Assembly (NCBI RefSeq): GCF_963576675.1
Contig: NC_088916.1
Location: 85,453,501 to 85,517,500 of the forward strand
Reading direction: 5' to 3'
DNA from: Euphorbia lathyris
Taxonomy: Eukaryota; Streptophyta; Magnoliopsida; Malpighiales; Euphorbiaceae
Length of the DNA: 64,000 bases
Shown here in pieces: positions 21,555 to 32,661 of this stretch. The stretch's first letter is position 1, and each line of letters opens with the position of its first letter. A program made the position numbers and the translations under genes. The notes beneath the pieces were generated by a model. That model searched no databases, was not told the origin of the DNA, and saw only the letters and a list, made by a program, of their open reading frames with translations.

Positions 21555-22932
21555 ATGTTTAGGAGTTCTTCTTCATCTTCTGGGTCTACTTTTGAGCTTT
21601 TTAATTTGACCACTTCTTCCGAAACCGTAGTTAGCTGGACTTCTTCCTCTTCGGAGAATTCTAATTCTTCCGAAGGTACTGTTAGTTGCGATTTAGCTGA
21701 GTTGCGTAACTAGGCGTGTAATAGCGGTCGAACTCGTTCAGGTAGGATTCGGAACCTTCCCATCGTCGTTGCTCGTCTTGCTCCGGCAATAGATTCTAGG
21801 TGGTTTTCGGGGATGGAGGCATCTTCTTCAGCCCCACTTAGGAAAAAGGCGCCTCGTGCGGAGTCCACTTCCTCTCGTATGAGTGCCGCGGATCTAGCGA
21901 ACCTGGCGGATCGCTTCCCTTGGATAAAAGAATACGAGACTATGTTGGCGGAAGCTCATCAGCGACCTGCCTGTCCGCCAACGGGGTATTTATCTGTATA
22001 CAGTTGTCACGTAGAAAGAGGGTTCTGGCTTCCTCTTCCCAAGATGATGGCGGACATCCTAGCTTACTTTGATATCACTGTCAGCCAGCTGCATCCAAAT
22101 GGTTGGCTAGATGTAGCTCTGGATTGTTATTTAGCTTCCAATTTAGGGGTAGTTTGTAACCCTTGAGTCTTTCGAACTCTTCACAAACCGACGAAACGAA
22201 AAGCCGAGTCCTTTTACACCTTTGCTAAGTTCGGAACCTATTCGCCGTTTAGTGGCAAGCTGTCCAATGTTCATCTTTGGGATGAGAAATTCTTCTATAT
22301 AAAGATAAGGGAGGGCGAGTCTCTAGGTTTTCCGTCGGTTTGGAGTGCCAGACCTTTGCATATGGCTGGAGACATGCGTATATTGACATACAGTGACGAG
22401 GAAGTGGTGAATATCATGAAAAGTGTCAAGGCGGAGGCTTGGACATACACCGACGCCTTGGACTTCATGATGAATGATATCCCCTTGATCCACCGGGAAG
22501 GGGGCGAGATCACTTATGTGAAGTTTACACAACTTGATGAAGGTAACTTTGTTTTTCCTTGAACCTTGATTATTTTATGGTTCTTTTGTCAAGGGTTTGT
22601 CTAAGGCCAGTCACGCTCTTGTAGAGATACACAAGAAGCTGAAGGAGGATGAGGCTCGAAAGAAGGGGCAGGCAGTGGATCCCTAGAAGGGTGCAGGAAA
22701 GCGTCCCGCTGATACAATGGCTGATCTTCCTCTGCAGAAGAAGAAGAAGCCTACAACTTCCGACGGACGAAAGTTTATGGCGGATGCCATGAGAGCTGCG
22801 ATGCCCATTGTGGAGAAAGAACATGTAAGCTGCTTTGATGTTTTTTTTTTCCGCATTGTGAATCTAAGTTTTAACCTTCCAATCTTTGTGCAGATGGTGA
22901 AGCCTGATCTAGACGGTTATTTGGTGAAATGA
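21555..22932 (+). pseudogene. Antisense additional ORF (aORF) of gypsy 1, Transposase_28-like, truncated
   Basis: This gene runs opposite to gag-pol. Exon 1 (21555-22542) starts MFRSSSSSS and includes RGFWLPLPKMMADILAYFDI and QLHPNGWLDVALDCYLASN, the pattern of the Pfam family called Transposase_28 or putative gypsy-type transposon domain. It carries in-frame stops near 21711 (LRN*) and at 22165 (CNP*). Exon 2 (22594-22824) is a basic, Lys-rich segment with one stop (DP*KG). Exon 3 starts at 22894 (MVKPDLDGY) and runs into a deletion junction near 22921 that fuses it with integrase. Introns have gt...ag ends. The function of such antisense genes is not established. Confidence 0.8.
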
Positions 22933-25900
22933 TCCACAACCACTACCACATACTTCCTCTGTCTTCAGGTAGGAGAAAATGGTCCAACGATGTCAATTCC
23001 CCAAACTGCAAAGGGTCGACCTTCGATGATGGGCCTTTGAAGGTGTTTAGCTGTGTGTGATTCATTTGCATGAATCTGACAATTATGGCAAGACTCCACT
23101 AACTTTTGAGCATCAAGTTCCGCTGTTGGCCAATAAAATCCTGCTAACCTGGATTTCTTTAAAATGGAGGTAGATGCCTCATGGGCTCCACATGTGCCTT
23201 CGTGCAACTCTTTGAGGATTTGCTGTCCCTCTTCTGGTATGATGCATTTTAACCAGGGGTGGCTAAAAGACTTTCTGTATAGGCAATCATTTACCACGGA
23301 GAAATAGGCCGCCTTTCTTACGATCCGCCGAGCTTCTTCCTTGTCCAAAGGCAATGTTCCATCTATTAGATACTGGCGGATTGGTGATCTCCAATCACTC
23401 TCCACAGACATGAGTAAGGATACCATCTCCGAGGCGAAGGCCGACGCTGTCTTGACTTCAAATGGGCATTGCAGATCCGCCCAATGCTCCTTGCTTGAAG
23501 CCATTTTGGCTAGGTGATCGGCCTCTGTGTTGGATCCTCGAGGAACATGGATTAATTCCCACTTGGTGTCTTTGGCTTCGAGGTGATTTAGCAGTTTCTT
23601 AACCTCGTCGACATATTTGGCAAGAATGTCATCTTTTACCTCTAAATTCTTGATCACCTGGTTGACCATTAATTTGGAATCGCTATAGATTACGATCCGC
23701 TCGGGAGTGATTTCCTTTAGCAGGCGTAGTCCCAATATTAAGGCCTCATACTCCGCTGCGTTGTTGGTTGCGAGGAAATCCAATTTTGCCGCGTAGTGTA
23801 GCTTTATATATTAGGGACCTTTGATCACGATGCCAATACCTGCACCTTCAGCCGAAGAAGCCCCATCTGTGTACATCGTCCATTCCTCAACTTTAGATTT
23901 GGGGAGATTCATTCCCTCTTCAGTGAATTCATTCACAAAGTCTGCCAAGACTCGACTTTTCAGGGCTGATCGGCTTTCATAACGAACATCGAATTCCCCT
24001 AGGCGGATTGCCCATTCCATCAATCTCCCTGAGGTTTCTGGCTTTTGCAACACTTTCCTCATGGGTATGCTTGTGCGAACTATGACTGTATGAGCCTGAA
24101 AGTAGGGCCTGAGGCGAATTGACATGGTGACAATGGCCAGCGCCATCTTATCCAGCCTGGAATATCGGGTTTCAGCATCTTATAATACTTTGCTCACGTA
24201 ATAAATCGGATACTGCTGGCCATCTTCTTCCCTTATCATGACCGTGCAAACGGCTTTGTCTGTAACGGAGACATACATGTAGAGATCCTCACCTTTCAAG
24301 GGTCGACTCATCAGGGGTGGATCCGTGAGAAACCATTTGATCCCTTGGAAGGCTTTTTCACAATCCTCGCTCCATTCGAACGCCTTTTGCTTTTTGATCA
24401 CTTCATAAAAGGGTTGGCATCGTCGAGCTGAACATGAGATAAACCTGCCCAAGGCCACGATACGCCCATTAAGACGCTGCACTTCCCTAATATTCTGCGG
24501 CGTTTTCATTTCCAAGACAACTTTGATCTTGTCGGGGTTTCGACTCACTCCCTTCTGGCTGATCATGAATCCTAAGAATTTTCCATACGTCGCTCCAAAG
24601 GTGCATTTCTCCGGATTCAATTTAATGTTGTGATGTCGGAGTACGCCCAGTACCTCCTTTATATCATCCGCATGCTTCTCTACAGTGGTACTTTTGATGA
24701 TCATATCATCCACATAGACAGAAAAGTTATCACCTTTGGTTTCCCCGAATATTTTGTTCATCATCCGTTGATAAGTTGCCCCTGCATTTTTAAGCCCAAA
24801 GGGCATGACTTTGAAGCAATAGGTAGCTTGGTGTGTCACGAACGAAGTTTTGATTCTATCCGAAGGCTCCATTGGAATCTGGTGATAACTCGACTTCACG
24901 TCAGTGAAGGAGTACATGGCGTGTCCCGCGGTCCCATCTACTAGGATATCAATACACGGCAGGGGGTAGTTGTCTTTAGGACAAGCTTTGTTGAGATCTG
25001 TGAAGTCAATACACATGCGGTATGATCCGCCTGCTTTTTTGACTAGAACCACATTCGCCAGCCACTGTGTATAAAGTACCTCTTCGATGGCATCCGCCCG
25101 TTTGAGCTTGGTGATCTCCTCTTCTATCACCTTCTGCCTCTCAGGGCCATGGTTTCTCCATTTTTGTGCCACTGGTACCGCGTCTTTGTCGATGTTGAGT
25201 TTGTGAGTGATTACATCTGAAATAATCCCTGGAAGGATCTCATCTTTCCACGCAAAGACATCTTCTGACTCATGGAGAACCTTGGTGATAGCTTCCTTAA
25301 TTTCTCCCTTTAGCCCTTTAGCCATCCGTACCTGTTTTCCATCCGCCATGAGGTACATCTCCGTTTCACCCAAGGCCATTGTGACAAGTTCTTCCTCATC
25401 CTCATCTTTAGACTGCGGGCGAATCATCAAAGATGCCGAATACGTCTCCTGAGCCACCTTTTGGTTTCCTCGGATCATTACACCTCCCTTGGCCGTGGGG
25501 ATGTAAATAGTTAAGTGGCGTATGGAGATAAGAGCTGCGGCTTCGGAGATAAAGGGTCGCCCAAGGATGATATTGTAAGCTAACTGGCCATCCAGGATGG
25601 AGAATTCTAGATCTCCTTTCCAGATTTGATCTTCATCGGCTAACTCACAATCTAATGTTACCCGGCCCTTCGTTTGGATGGTGTGCCCTGTTACTCCCAG
25701 GATGTCCACTATGGTGGTTTCCACTTGGATTGGGTCGACCATAAGCTTGGCGAATGCTCCTCTTGTGATGACATTGCATGAACTTCCGGTGTCAATCATC
25801 ACTCTTTTCATCTCCCAGCCTTCCACCATCATAGTAATGACCAGGGCGTCCGCATGAGGAGAGATCTCTGAGCCGGCATCTGCAAAGGGGCGATTAAGTG

Positions 25901-27857
25901 ATGCCCTATCCAGACCAGTGGTTTTTGCCTTTTTCAACACAGGTTGGTATCCTGGTCCGCCTGCTATGACATTGATGGTCCCTTTTGCCTTCTTTTTCTG
26001 ATCATCTCTGGATCTGTCACCATCTCCCTTCTTGCTATCATTTTGGACGAACCTGTCCAACTTTCCCCTTTCGATAAGCCTTTCTATCTCTCTGGCTAAC
26101 TCTCAGCATGCGTCTGTGTCATGGCCATTCTTCCTATGGTATTTGCAATAATTTTTGGGATTTTTTCCAGTGTTGGTGTACTCCCCCCCTTTTGGTTCGG
26201 GGTATGAAATGCTCCGCTTGTGCTGGCTATTCTCAATCCACATTAGCACTTCGCTTTTAGAGGCATTGAGCAGTGTAAATGACGACACGTATGCCGATTT
26301 GTTCTTAGAGCCCCTCCGCCGACCCCTAGAGGACGAATCCGGGTGCTTGTCTTTCTCCTTATCCCGATGCCGAGATTCGCCTTTGTCCTTCTTGGGCGGA
26401 GACAATGACTCCCTGCGGATATCATCCACCTATATGAAGTCCTTGCATCGTTCAATTAATTCTGCCATATCTCTGGGCTTCTTCCGAATTAAATCTTCCT
26501 GCAAGCTTTTACACGTGGTGTTTTTTGCTAGAGCTTCCGCTGCCATGGAGACATCCACATCGACAATTCGTATACACAATTTGTTGAAATTGTCTACATA
26601 TTCTCGAAGGGGTTCATTCGCCTTCTGCTTTAATTAAAAAAGCTTCTGTGACTTGACCACTGGAGGGATACATCCGGCGAATTTAGCACAAAACTCCCTA
26701 CTCAACTGATCCCAGCTGTCTATCGATCTAGGAGGTAAAGATTGGAACCAATCATAAGCGGGACCTCCTAATGTGGTGATAAACATCCGGCACAAGACCG
26801 CCTCACTTGCACGGTTAAGGCTGAGCAACATTCGGTACTTTCTGGCATGGGCCTCGGGGTTGTCTGCACCCATGTACACCAGGATATTAGGTATTTTGAA
26901 ATGCCTGTCTGTTTCCTCAGCTTCGATCCATGCCGTAAAGGGCGAATCACGATTGGCGAATGGATTATGCTTGGCATTCTCTTCATTTATGCGGAGCACC
27001 GTAGCTCTAACGCGATCATCAAAATTTTCCGGACCCGCCCTCGGAGGTCTCCTATGGGGAGATCTACTTGGAGAAGATGAGGAGCTAGAGTCGGACGACG
27101 GATCTGATGGTGAACGCCCACCTCCACCTGCTTGTCCTCCAGAAGGAGCTCGTATATCCTCCTCTTGGTTCGGTGGTGGTTGTGGCCTATCCGGATGAGG
27201 TGTCTCTACTGGCCTCTTACTTGGTCTCCGACCTGAGGATCGGGGTGACCTACCCCGTCGGGATGACCTCTGCCTTGGAGGTGAAGGTGACTTTGATCGC
27301 GTGCTGCTTCCCTTCTTCCTCTTTTTGTGTGTTCGGCCTCCTGATCCGCCTTCTGGGAGATTCGACCGTGGGCGATTCGGGGCACCTGATCCGTCCAGAC
27401 TCGCCCTAGGGTTTCCTGGTCCCCCCGGGAGAGATTGGTCATTCCTTCGACTCCCTTCTGCTCCATCAGAAAATAATTGCCGATTGAGTGGTGGGTTACT
27501 AGCTGCGACGGTAGTAATCACCATGGAATCCGTAGGTTGAGTTTGGAAGAATGAAGAATTATGGGCGTTCGATCCTATAGCTGCCTAGGGCCATTGAGAT
27601 GCTGTAGGATTCGGTGCTGTGCGCCGAAGCTCTGGAATTATCATGAACGACCTTAGGCGGCTCTCCATCTCAGGGCCAAACGCTCTTCCTATGGATCCCG
27701 CACATGTTTCGATGAATGTATCTGGCGACATACTCCTTCCATCATGTGTCGCAGGAGCATTTATATCAACGCGTCCACCGCTAGTTACAGGTTGGCTTGA
27801 TGGTGTTACCAACGGTGTTTCAATCCCTGAGGAGGGATTCTGCTCTCCATTCGTCAT
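22922..27857 (-). pseudogene. Gypsy 1 gag-pol, single frame with seven stop codons
   Basis: From the ATG at 27857 one frame runs through gag (Arg/Ser/Pro-rich, then LCRMFITTLGGPAYDWFQSLPP), a CCHH-type knuckle (CKYHRKNGHDTDAC), protease (MIDTGSSCNVI), RT with YVDD (FSVYVDDMIIKS), RNase H and a second RNase H (TNNAAEYEALILGL, YSDSKLMVNQV). It ends in the integrase HHCC and first core residues (CHNCQIHANE, WGIDIVGPF). Stops lie at about 27585, 26634, 26430, 26100, 24180, 23811 and 22965, all in the same frame, with no frameshift. Comparison with gypsy 2 shows that most replace Gln, Glu, Lys, Trp or Arg codons. The rest of the integrase core is deleted after VDHFTK. Confidence 0.9.
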
Positions 27858-27917
27858 ATCGTATTGTGAACGAAAAACCCTTTTATTTAGCTAAGGGTCC
27901 ACGTTCACCGCACCAAT

Positions 27918-28438
27918 TGATGACTTGTGGAGAATTTCCGACTAGCCTCCGTCCCTGTGGGGGGCGTCATTGGGTTCGACGGGGGGAAGCTCCGATGCCA
28001 AAGTCAGTATAAGGTATGAAAGAGTAAACTGAATTGACAAAGTAGGGTTTCTAGGATTGTGTGAATGTGTACCTTGATAGCTTGAGATGCAAGCTATATA
28101 TAGTCATGAAGTTGTAACCTTTAGTAACTAGAAAGTCTCCATTAATGCTCCATTAATGGCGGTTACTGGTTTCCTTTAAGTATGCCCGTTAGCTTATTAA
28201 TAGCTCATTAATGGTCTTTATTGCGGGATCGGCTCAGCTGTTCCACTGGCGGATTGGGAGGTTATGGCGGAACGCCACATAGGTTTGATTGCGGATCTCT
28301 TGTGGCGAAGTCTTGGTGATCCGTCTATCGGATCTCCTTGCTTGATACGTCGTACCCTTCCAGTATCAGGTGATTAATACGCGGCGGTTCTAGGCGAATA
28401 TCTCCTTTGATCCTTTGGATAATATCCCCATGTTATCA
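27918..28438 (-). repeat. 5' LTR of gypsy 1 (521 bp)
   Basis: It has the same ends as its partner. Just inside it the minus strand reads ATTGGTGCGGTGAACGTGG, the same place and nearly the same sequence as the primer site of gypsy 2. I could not assign this to a tRNA. Confidence 0.95.
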
Positions 28439-28443
28439 ATGCT

Positions 28444-28623
28444 GAAATGCAACCCGACACTAGTTGCTTCGTATGTCTTCCAAGTATAGAACATGTAGTT
28501 GTGGTCTAAATTTGTGATGTTTACATCTTTGTTATTTTTTCATTAGAACATTATAGTTATGTTGAGGGATTATATCACAGATTTATTATATAAATTTGTC
28601 ATCATTTTGGCTTCTCACTCTCT
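28444..28623. other. Host or carrier DNA right of gypsy 1
   Basis: No feature is recognised. This sequence was contiguous with 20731 before gypsy 1 inserted at ATGCT. Confidence 0.4.
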
Positions 28624-29349
28624 TGGGATCTCTAGAGGCAATTTAGTGCGGGTTGTACTCCAACCCATTAATTTATCAAATGGAGCTGTTGGTGAAATAT
28701 CCTCTAACACAACCATATGGTTCCAGGTAGCCGCCTCAAAAGGCAAACATGCTATAAATATTGTAGATCAATAGAATATAAGAACACCAAGGAACCAAGG
28801 GTAGGCAGTTGAAACACAGTGTATTTATTTCCAATCTCAACCTAACCACCAAGAAATGTCTTCTAGCATACATCATAAAGTTGCTGCTCCCCAAAATCCA
28901 ATAGAGACTTTGCAAGAGTCTGAATCAAAGGGCATGCCTTCTGAGAAACTACAACTGAGATCATCAAGAGAAATCAAGTCCCGCCGCAGTCAACAAATAC
29001 TAATACCAGCTCTGTTGCAAAATTGTCTGCTAATGATTCTAGAACTGCTTCTGATCATTATGATGATGCCGACAATGACGAGGACGAGGACACAGATGAT
29101 GATTATGCGCTTTCTGTTGAAGCCATAGAAATATCTCATTTATCGGGATGATATTACTCGAGGAGAAGAGAGTGTAGAAATTCCTATAATTAATGAATAT
29201 GGGATCTAAAGTTACCAAATCCTTTGTACATAAAAAAGAATATGGTTCACAAAAATGTGCATATGGATTTTTCACTTGCTCGAATATCGGATGATAATTA
29301 TTGTGCAAATTGTTATGGAGATTGTCTTGAGACAGGTGTTGTGTCCTGA
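28624..29349 (+). pseudogene. SUVR-type histone methyltransferase fragment (pre-SET), copy 1
   Basis: The right part (about 29136-29349) reads, with one frameshift and one internal stop, RDDITRGEESVEIPIINE, LYIKKNMVHKNVHMDFSLAR and YCANCYGDCL. This is the start of the pre-SET zinc region of plant SUVR1/2/4 proteins, including Cys-rich CxxCxxxC. An acidic Asp/Glu run (about 29063-29110) lies before it, as in these proteins. The left part (28624-28770) encodes RGNLVRVVLQPINLSNG and SSNTTIWFQVA, which I do not recognise. The same block recurs at 60748-61240. No SET domain follows, so it is a fragment. SUVR proteins act on chromatin in the nucleus; this piece cannot be an enzyme. Confidence 0.6.
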
Positions 29350-30041
29350 TTCGGTCCAGAGGTTGCTCGATTCCAGATTGTATGTCTAACCCATTTCCAT
29401 GACTACGGGGTCTCGCATAAAATCCAGTCTAATCGAGCATTGGGGATGTTAAGATAATTATGGGCACTAATGATGAGATTATTTTTAAAGCAATTGAAGC
29501 TTGCACATGTGATTCCAGCAATCTCATTGCCATAGGCTGCAATTGGTTGAAAGGATTAATTAAAATCTACTGCAACCACATATATAGTTAGTAACAATTT
29601 AATTAAATAACCTTAGATCTTACTTAAGATACCTGAATAATTAACATACTCAAATATGAACATGAAATTTTATATAACAATGGTTTTAATTTTATTGGAT
29701 ACCAATACTCATAATCTGTTTACATTTAACATACGTTCCTGAATTAAAACTAAAAAAAATAACCAATACATATATATCCAAATTCTGAAACAAAATCGAT
29801 CAATTCATGTATCCATATCTTGGAGTTATTATTAGGCCTATAATCTCAGAGTCTTCATATCTGCAAAACCCAATGCAGGTCATTAATACATAGCATCATT
29901 ACACATAACGCTAACTACACTAATTAAAGACCTTTCCCATTTCACGACCTTTCACTTAGCCACCACTATCATATCACTATAAATAACAAGCATATCACAA
30001 TCGTTCAGTGTCCATTCAACCCAAAAAACTTACATTATACA
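29350..30041. other. Link between the SUVR-like and E2-like fragments
   Basis: 29350-29560 has no recognised content. From about 29640 the sequence matches the promoter region of the E2-like copies in the CACTA (shared aatggttttaattttattgg and later tataaata). 29560-29625 matches 61296-61350. Confidence 0.5.
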
Positions 30042-30679
30042 ATGGATTACCTTGCGCTTGTTCAACAATAGATAATTGCTGAGATGGAGAAATTGTACAT
30101 TGAGAGCCCAGGGTGGCTTCTGGCCATCGATGGTATGTCGATTCATATGTTGTTCTTCAACTCTTCCTGGTTTCTTCTGTTTACTTGTAATGATTCTTCT
30201 TATCTTGGATGATAACTTCTTCAAATGGTCGATCAGAATAAAAGGCCCACAGTACACCCCATATGAAAGGGGTTTATTTGAAATCAGAATCAACTACCCT
30301 CCGGATTTCCCAAACAGACCTCTAACAGTAATATTAACTTATCTCCTTAAGATATATGAACCTACATGACATTGTATACATATACACTAATCAATGTCTC
30401 TTCTTATTCTCAGTTTCGCTTCCAGGATAAGATTTATCATCCTAACGTGGCTCCTCAGGGGATGATTCATCTTGCCTATCTCCTTACTCGCCCTCCCTTT
30501 CCCACTGCCACGGTTTAGATATGCCACCATTTATCTATTTCATTTGATAAATACTTAATCATGTTTGTGATCTAATTATTCTATGCATTTTGTAGCTGAT
30601 GTGGCATATATATGATCTACTACTACAACCCCACATTGAGACGCCATTTCCTAGGCAAGAAGCAGTTCTAGCTTCCTAA
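30042..30679 (+). pseudogene. E2-like copy C, broken
   Basis: The exon layout is the same as copy B: 30042-30132, about 30208-30327, 30414-30512 and 30596-30679. Exon 1 has an in-frame TAG (VQQ*IIAEMEK). A deletion removed the intron 1 acceptor and the first exon 2 codons. Exon 2 reads DDNFFKWSIRIKGPQYTPYE and INYPPDFPNRP, closer to ordinary E2s than copy B. Exon 3 keeps FRFQDKIYHPNVAPQG and, like copy B, has His (MIHL) at the catalytic Cys position. Exon 4 is cut after PRQEAVLAS* where repeat DNA begins. It shares the Cys-to-His change with copy B, so that change predates the duplication. Confidence 0.75.
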
Positions 30680-31430
30680 ACAGAACATAAAACAAGCCAA
30701 CATACTTTATACACATACACAATCAGTTGTAGCAGTATAACTATAGGAGTATTGTCAATCACAATGAACATTCAAAGCTTAAGAGTATGCCTAATCAGCC
30801 ACATGCTCAATGAACATTCATACACAAACTCAATCAGTTCTAGCTTCCTAAACAGAACATAAAACAAGCCAACATGCTTCTTACACATACACAATCAGTT
30901 CTAGCAATATAACTATAGGAGTATTCCCATGTCACAATAAACATTCATATTGTTTTTCTTTTTGAGAAATTCATTCATATTGTTAGACTATGCCTAATGA
31001 GCTACGTGCCCAATGAATATTGATACACATACTCAATCAGTTCTTGCTTCCTAAACAGTTCTATCTAACTCAATGAGTTCATTGTAAACCTATCTCAGCA
31101 GCATCACCCACAACATCATACATACACTCAATGAGTTCTAGTTTCCTAAACAGAACATCAAACATAAACATGCTTCATACACATACTCAATCAGTTCTAG
31201 CTTCCTAAATAGAACATCAAGCATAAACAAGCCAACATGCTTCAAACACATACACATACTCATTCAGATAACAAGCCAAGTGGAAGATATATTGTAAACC
31301 TATCTCAGCAGCACCACCCACAACAACATCATACATGCAACCAATCAGTTCAAACCAGCATAACAATAATATATACTCAAGTTAAAGAAATCTTCCCATA
31401 TGCTAAACACAAGAGCTAATTGACAAAAGA
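30680..31430 (+). repeat. Degenerate tandem repeats like those of the CACTA interior
   Basis: Repeated blocks contain agttctagcttcctaaacag, atacacatactcaatcag and gcctaatcagccacatgct. The same words occur at 18700-19740 inside the CACTA element. Units are uneven (roughly 100-170 bp). Confidence 0.7.
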
Positions 31431-32125
31431 CAATATATAAATTCGGTGAATTTTTTTATTCGATTCGTACAAAAGACAATATAATTTTTTTTTTTTTTTT
31501 TTTTTCACATCCAATCATATGTTTGTGATTTGTTACCGATAAAATGACACACGTCTGAAGTGTAGATGACAAGATTAATGACTGAGAAGATAGTTTGAAG
31601 AACTATTTCTCGAATTGACCAATTTATCAATGCCAGGGGTAAAATTGCTCTTGGCTTCCAACATTAGGGTAAAATTGCACAATTTCAGACGGATTATGGG
31701 TAAAATTGCTTTTACCCAAAACGTTAGGTGTATTTTTGCACCTTAACCCTTAGCATTTTAACATATTTTTTGTAACTGAATTAGTAACGCGTTAAATATC
31801 TTAGACTTACTTGATGTTTGGAAGGTTCGACGAGACAATTAAATGGAGACATTTAAGACCTTGATCATTTATCTTTTAACACATTAAGTGTATGCGATTC
31901 CAACTTTAATTAGCGTAATTTCAATTACAAAAAATTTAACTTTTAAATTACAATCAATTAAAAAAAAATTAAGTTTTCAATTTCAATTAATTTGTTTCAA
32001 TTGAGGCTTTATTTATATTTAATTAAGAGATTTTATCAATGGAAATATTTTTTACCTTATTGCTAAACCATATCACATATTTTCAAACCAATAAATAAAT
32101 TAAAAACTAAGTTATATATATATAT
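31431..32125. other. AT-rich DNA with a dispersed repeat
   Basis: A T-run lies at about 31485-31505, and a (TA) run at 32112-32129 forms the gypsy 2 target. 31748-31843 matches 63713-63796 (shared gatgtttggaaggt and gacgaga). A tgacac/gatgaca cluster near 31545-31580 resembles CACTA subterminal repeats, but no CACTA end is visible. Confidence 0.5.
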
Positions 32126-32130
32126 ATATG

Positions 32131-32597
32131 TGATATCCCGAGGACCAAAAGGGATATTCACCTAAAGAACGCCGCGTATTGATCCTCTAAAGAGATCCGA
32201 CTGGCGGATCACCAAGGTCCCATCAAAGGAGACCCGCCAGCGAACCTATGAGGCGAATCTCCTTGAACACTCATCCTCCATTAGAACGGCTGGGCCGACC
32301 CGACCATAAAGACCATTAATGAGCTATCAATTAGCTAACCGCCGGCTTAAAGGTAACTTATAACCGCCATTAATGGAACATTAATGGAGACTTTCTAGTT
32401 ACTGGAAGTTACAACTTTCTAGCTATATATAGCCTACGTCTCAGGCTATCAAGGTACACATTCATTCTTACCCTTTGTCAATTCAGTTTGCCCTCTTGTT
32501 CTTCCTTACTGACTTTGGCATCGGAGCTTCCCCCCGTCGAACCCAACGACGCCCCCACAGGGACGGAAGTTAATCAGAATTTCTCCTCGTGTCATCA
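32131..32597 (+). repeat. 5' LTR of gypsy 2 (467 bp)
   Basis: It starts TGATATCCCGAGG and ends GTGTCATCA. Compared with the 3' LTR it lacks 14 bp directly after TGAT; otherwise the two are nearly identical. Confidence 0.95.
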
Positions 32598-32661
32598 ATT
32601 GGTGCGATGAACGTGGAATCCTTAAATCAAATAAAGGGTTTCCATTCACGTTAGAAAGAAT

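Larger units (their letters stand above)
20737..28438 (-). mobile_element. Gypsy 1: Ty3/gypsy Tat-lineage retrotransposon, 7,702 bp
   Basis: Two 521-bp LTRs flank the element and both sides carry the duplication ATGCT (20732-20736 and 28439-28443). Internal order on the minus strand is gag, protease, RT, RNase H, a second plant-type RNase H, and a cut-off integrase; an antisense gene follows on the plus strand. The second RNase H and the antisense ORF are marks of the Tat lineage. LTRs differ at about 20 sites by eye, mostly C/T or G/A changes, so it is an old insertion. It is 2,322 bp shorter than gypsy 2, exactly the size of the segment missing between integrase and the antisense exon 3. 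Confidence 0.95.

Noticed and set aside
26155..27540. Several plus-strand ORFs of 70-160 codons
   Set aside because: Shadows of gypsy 1 gag, which has biased codon content; no motifs.
30030..30293. Minus-strand ORF over E2-like copy C
   Set aside because: Shadow of the plus-strand exons, whose splice sites and motifs are clear.
31540..31610. Possible second CACTA end
   Set aside because: Some tgacac/gatgaca words occur but no CACTA or TAGTG terminus with a 3-bp duplication is visible.
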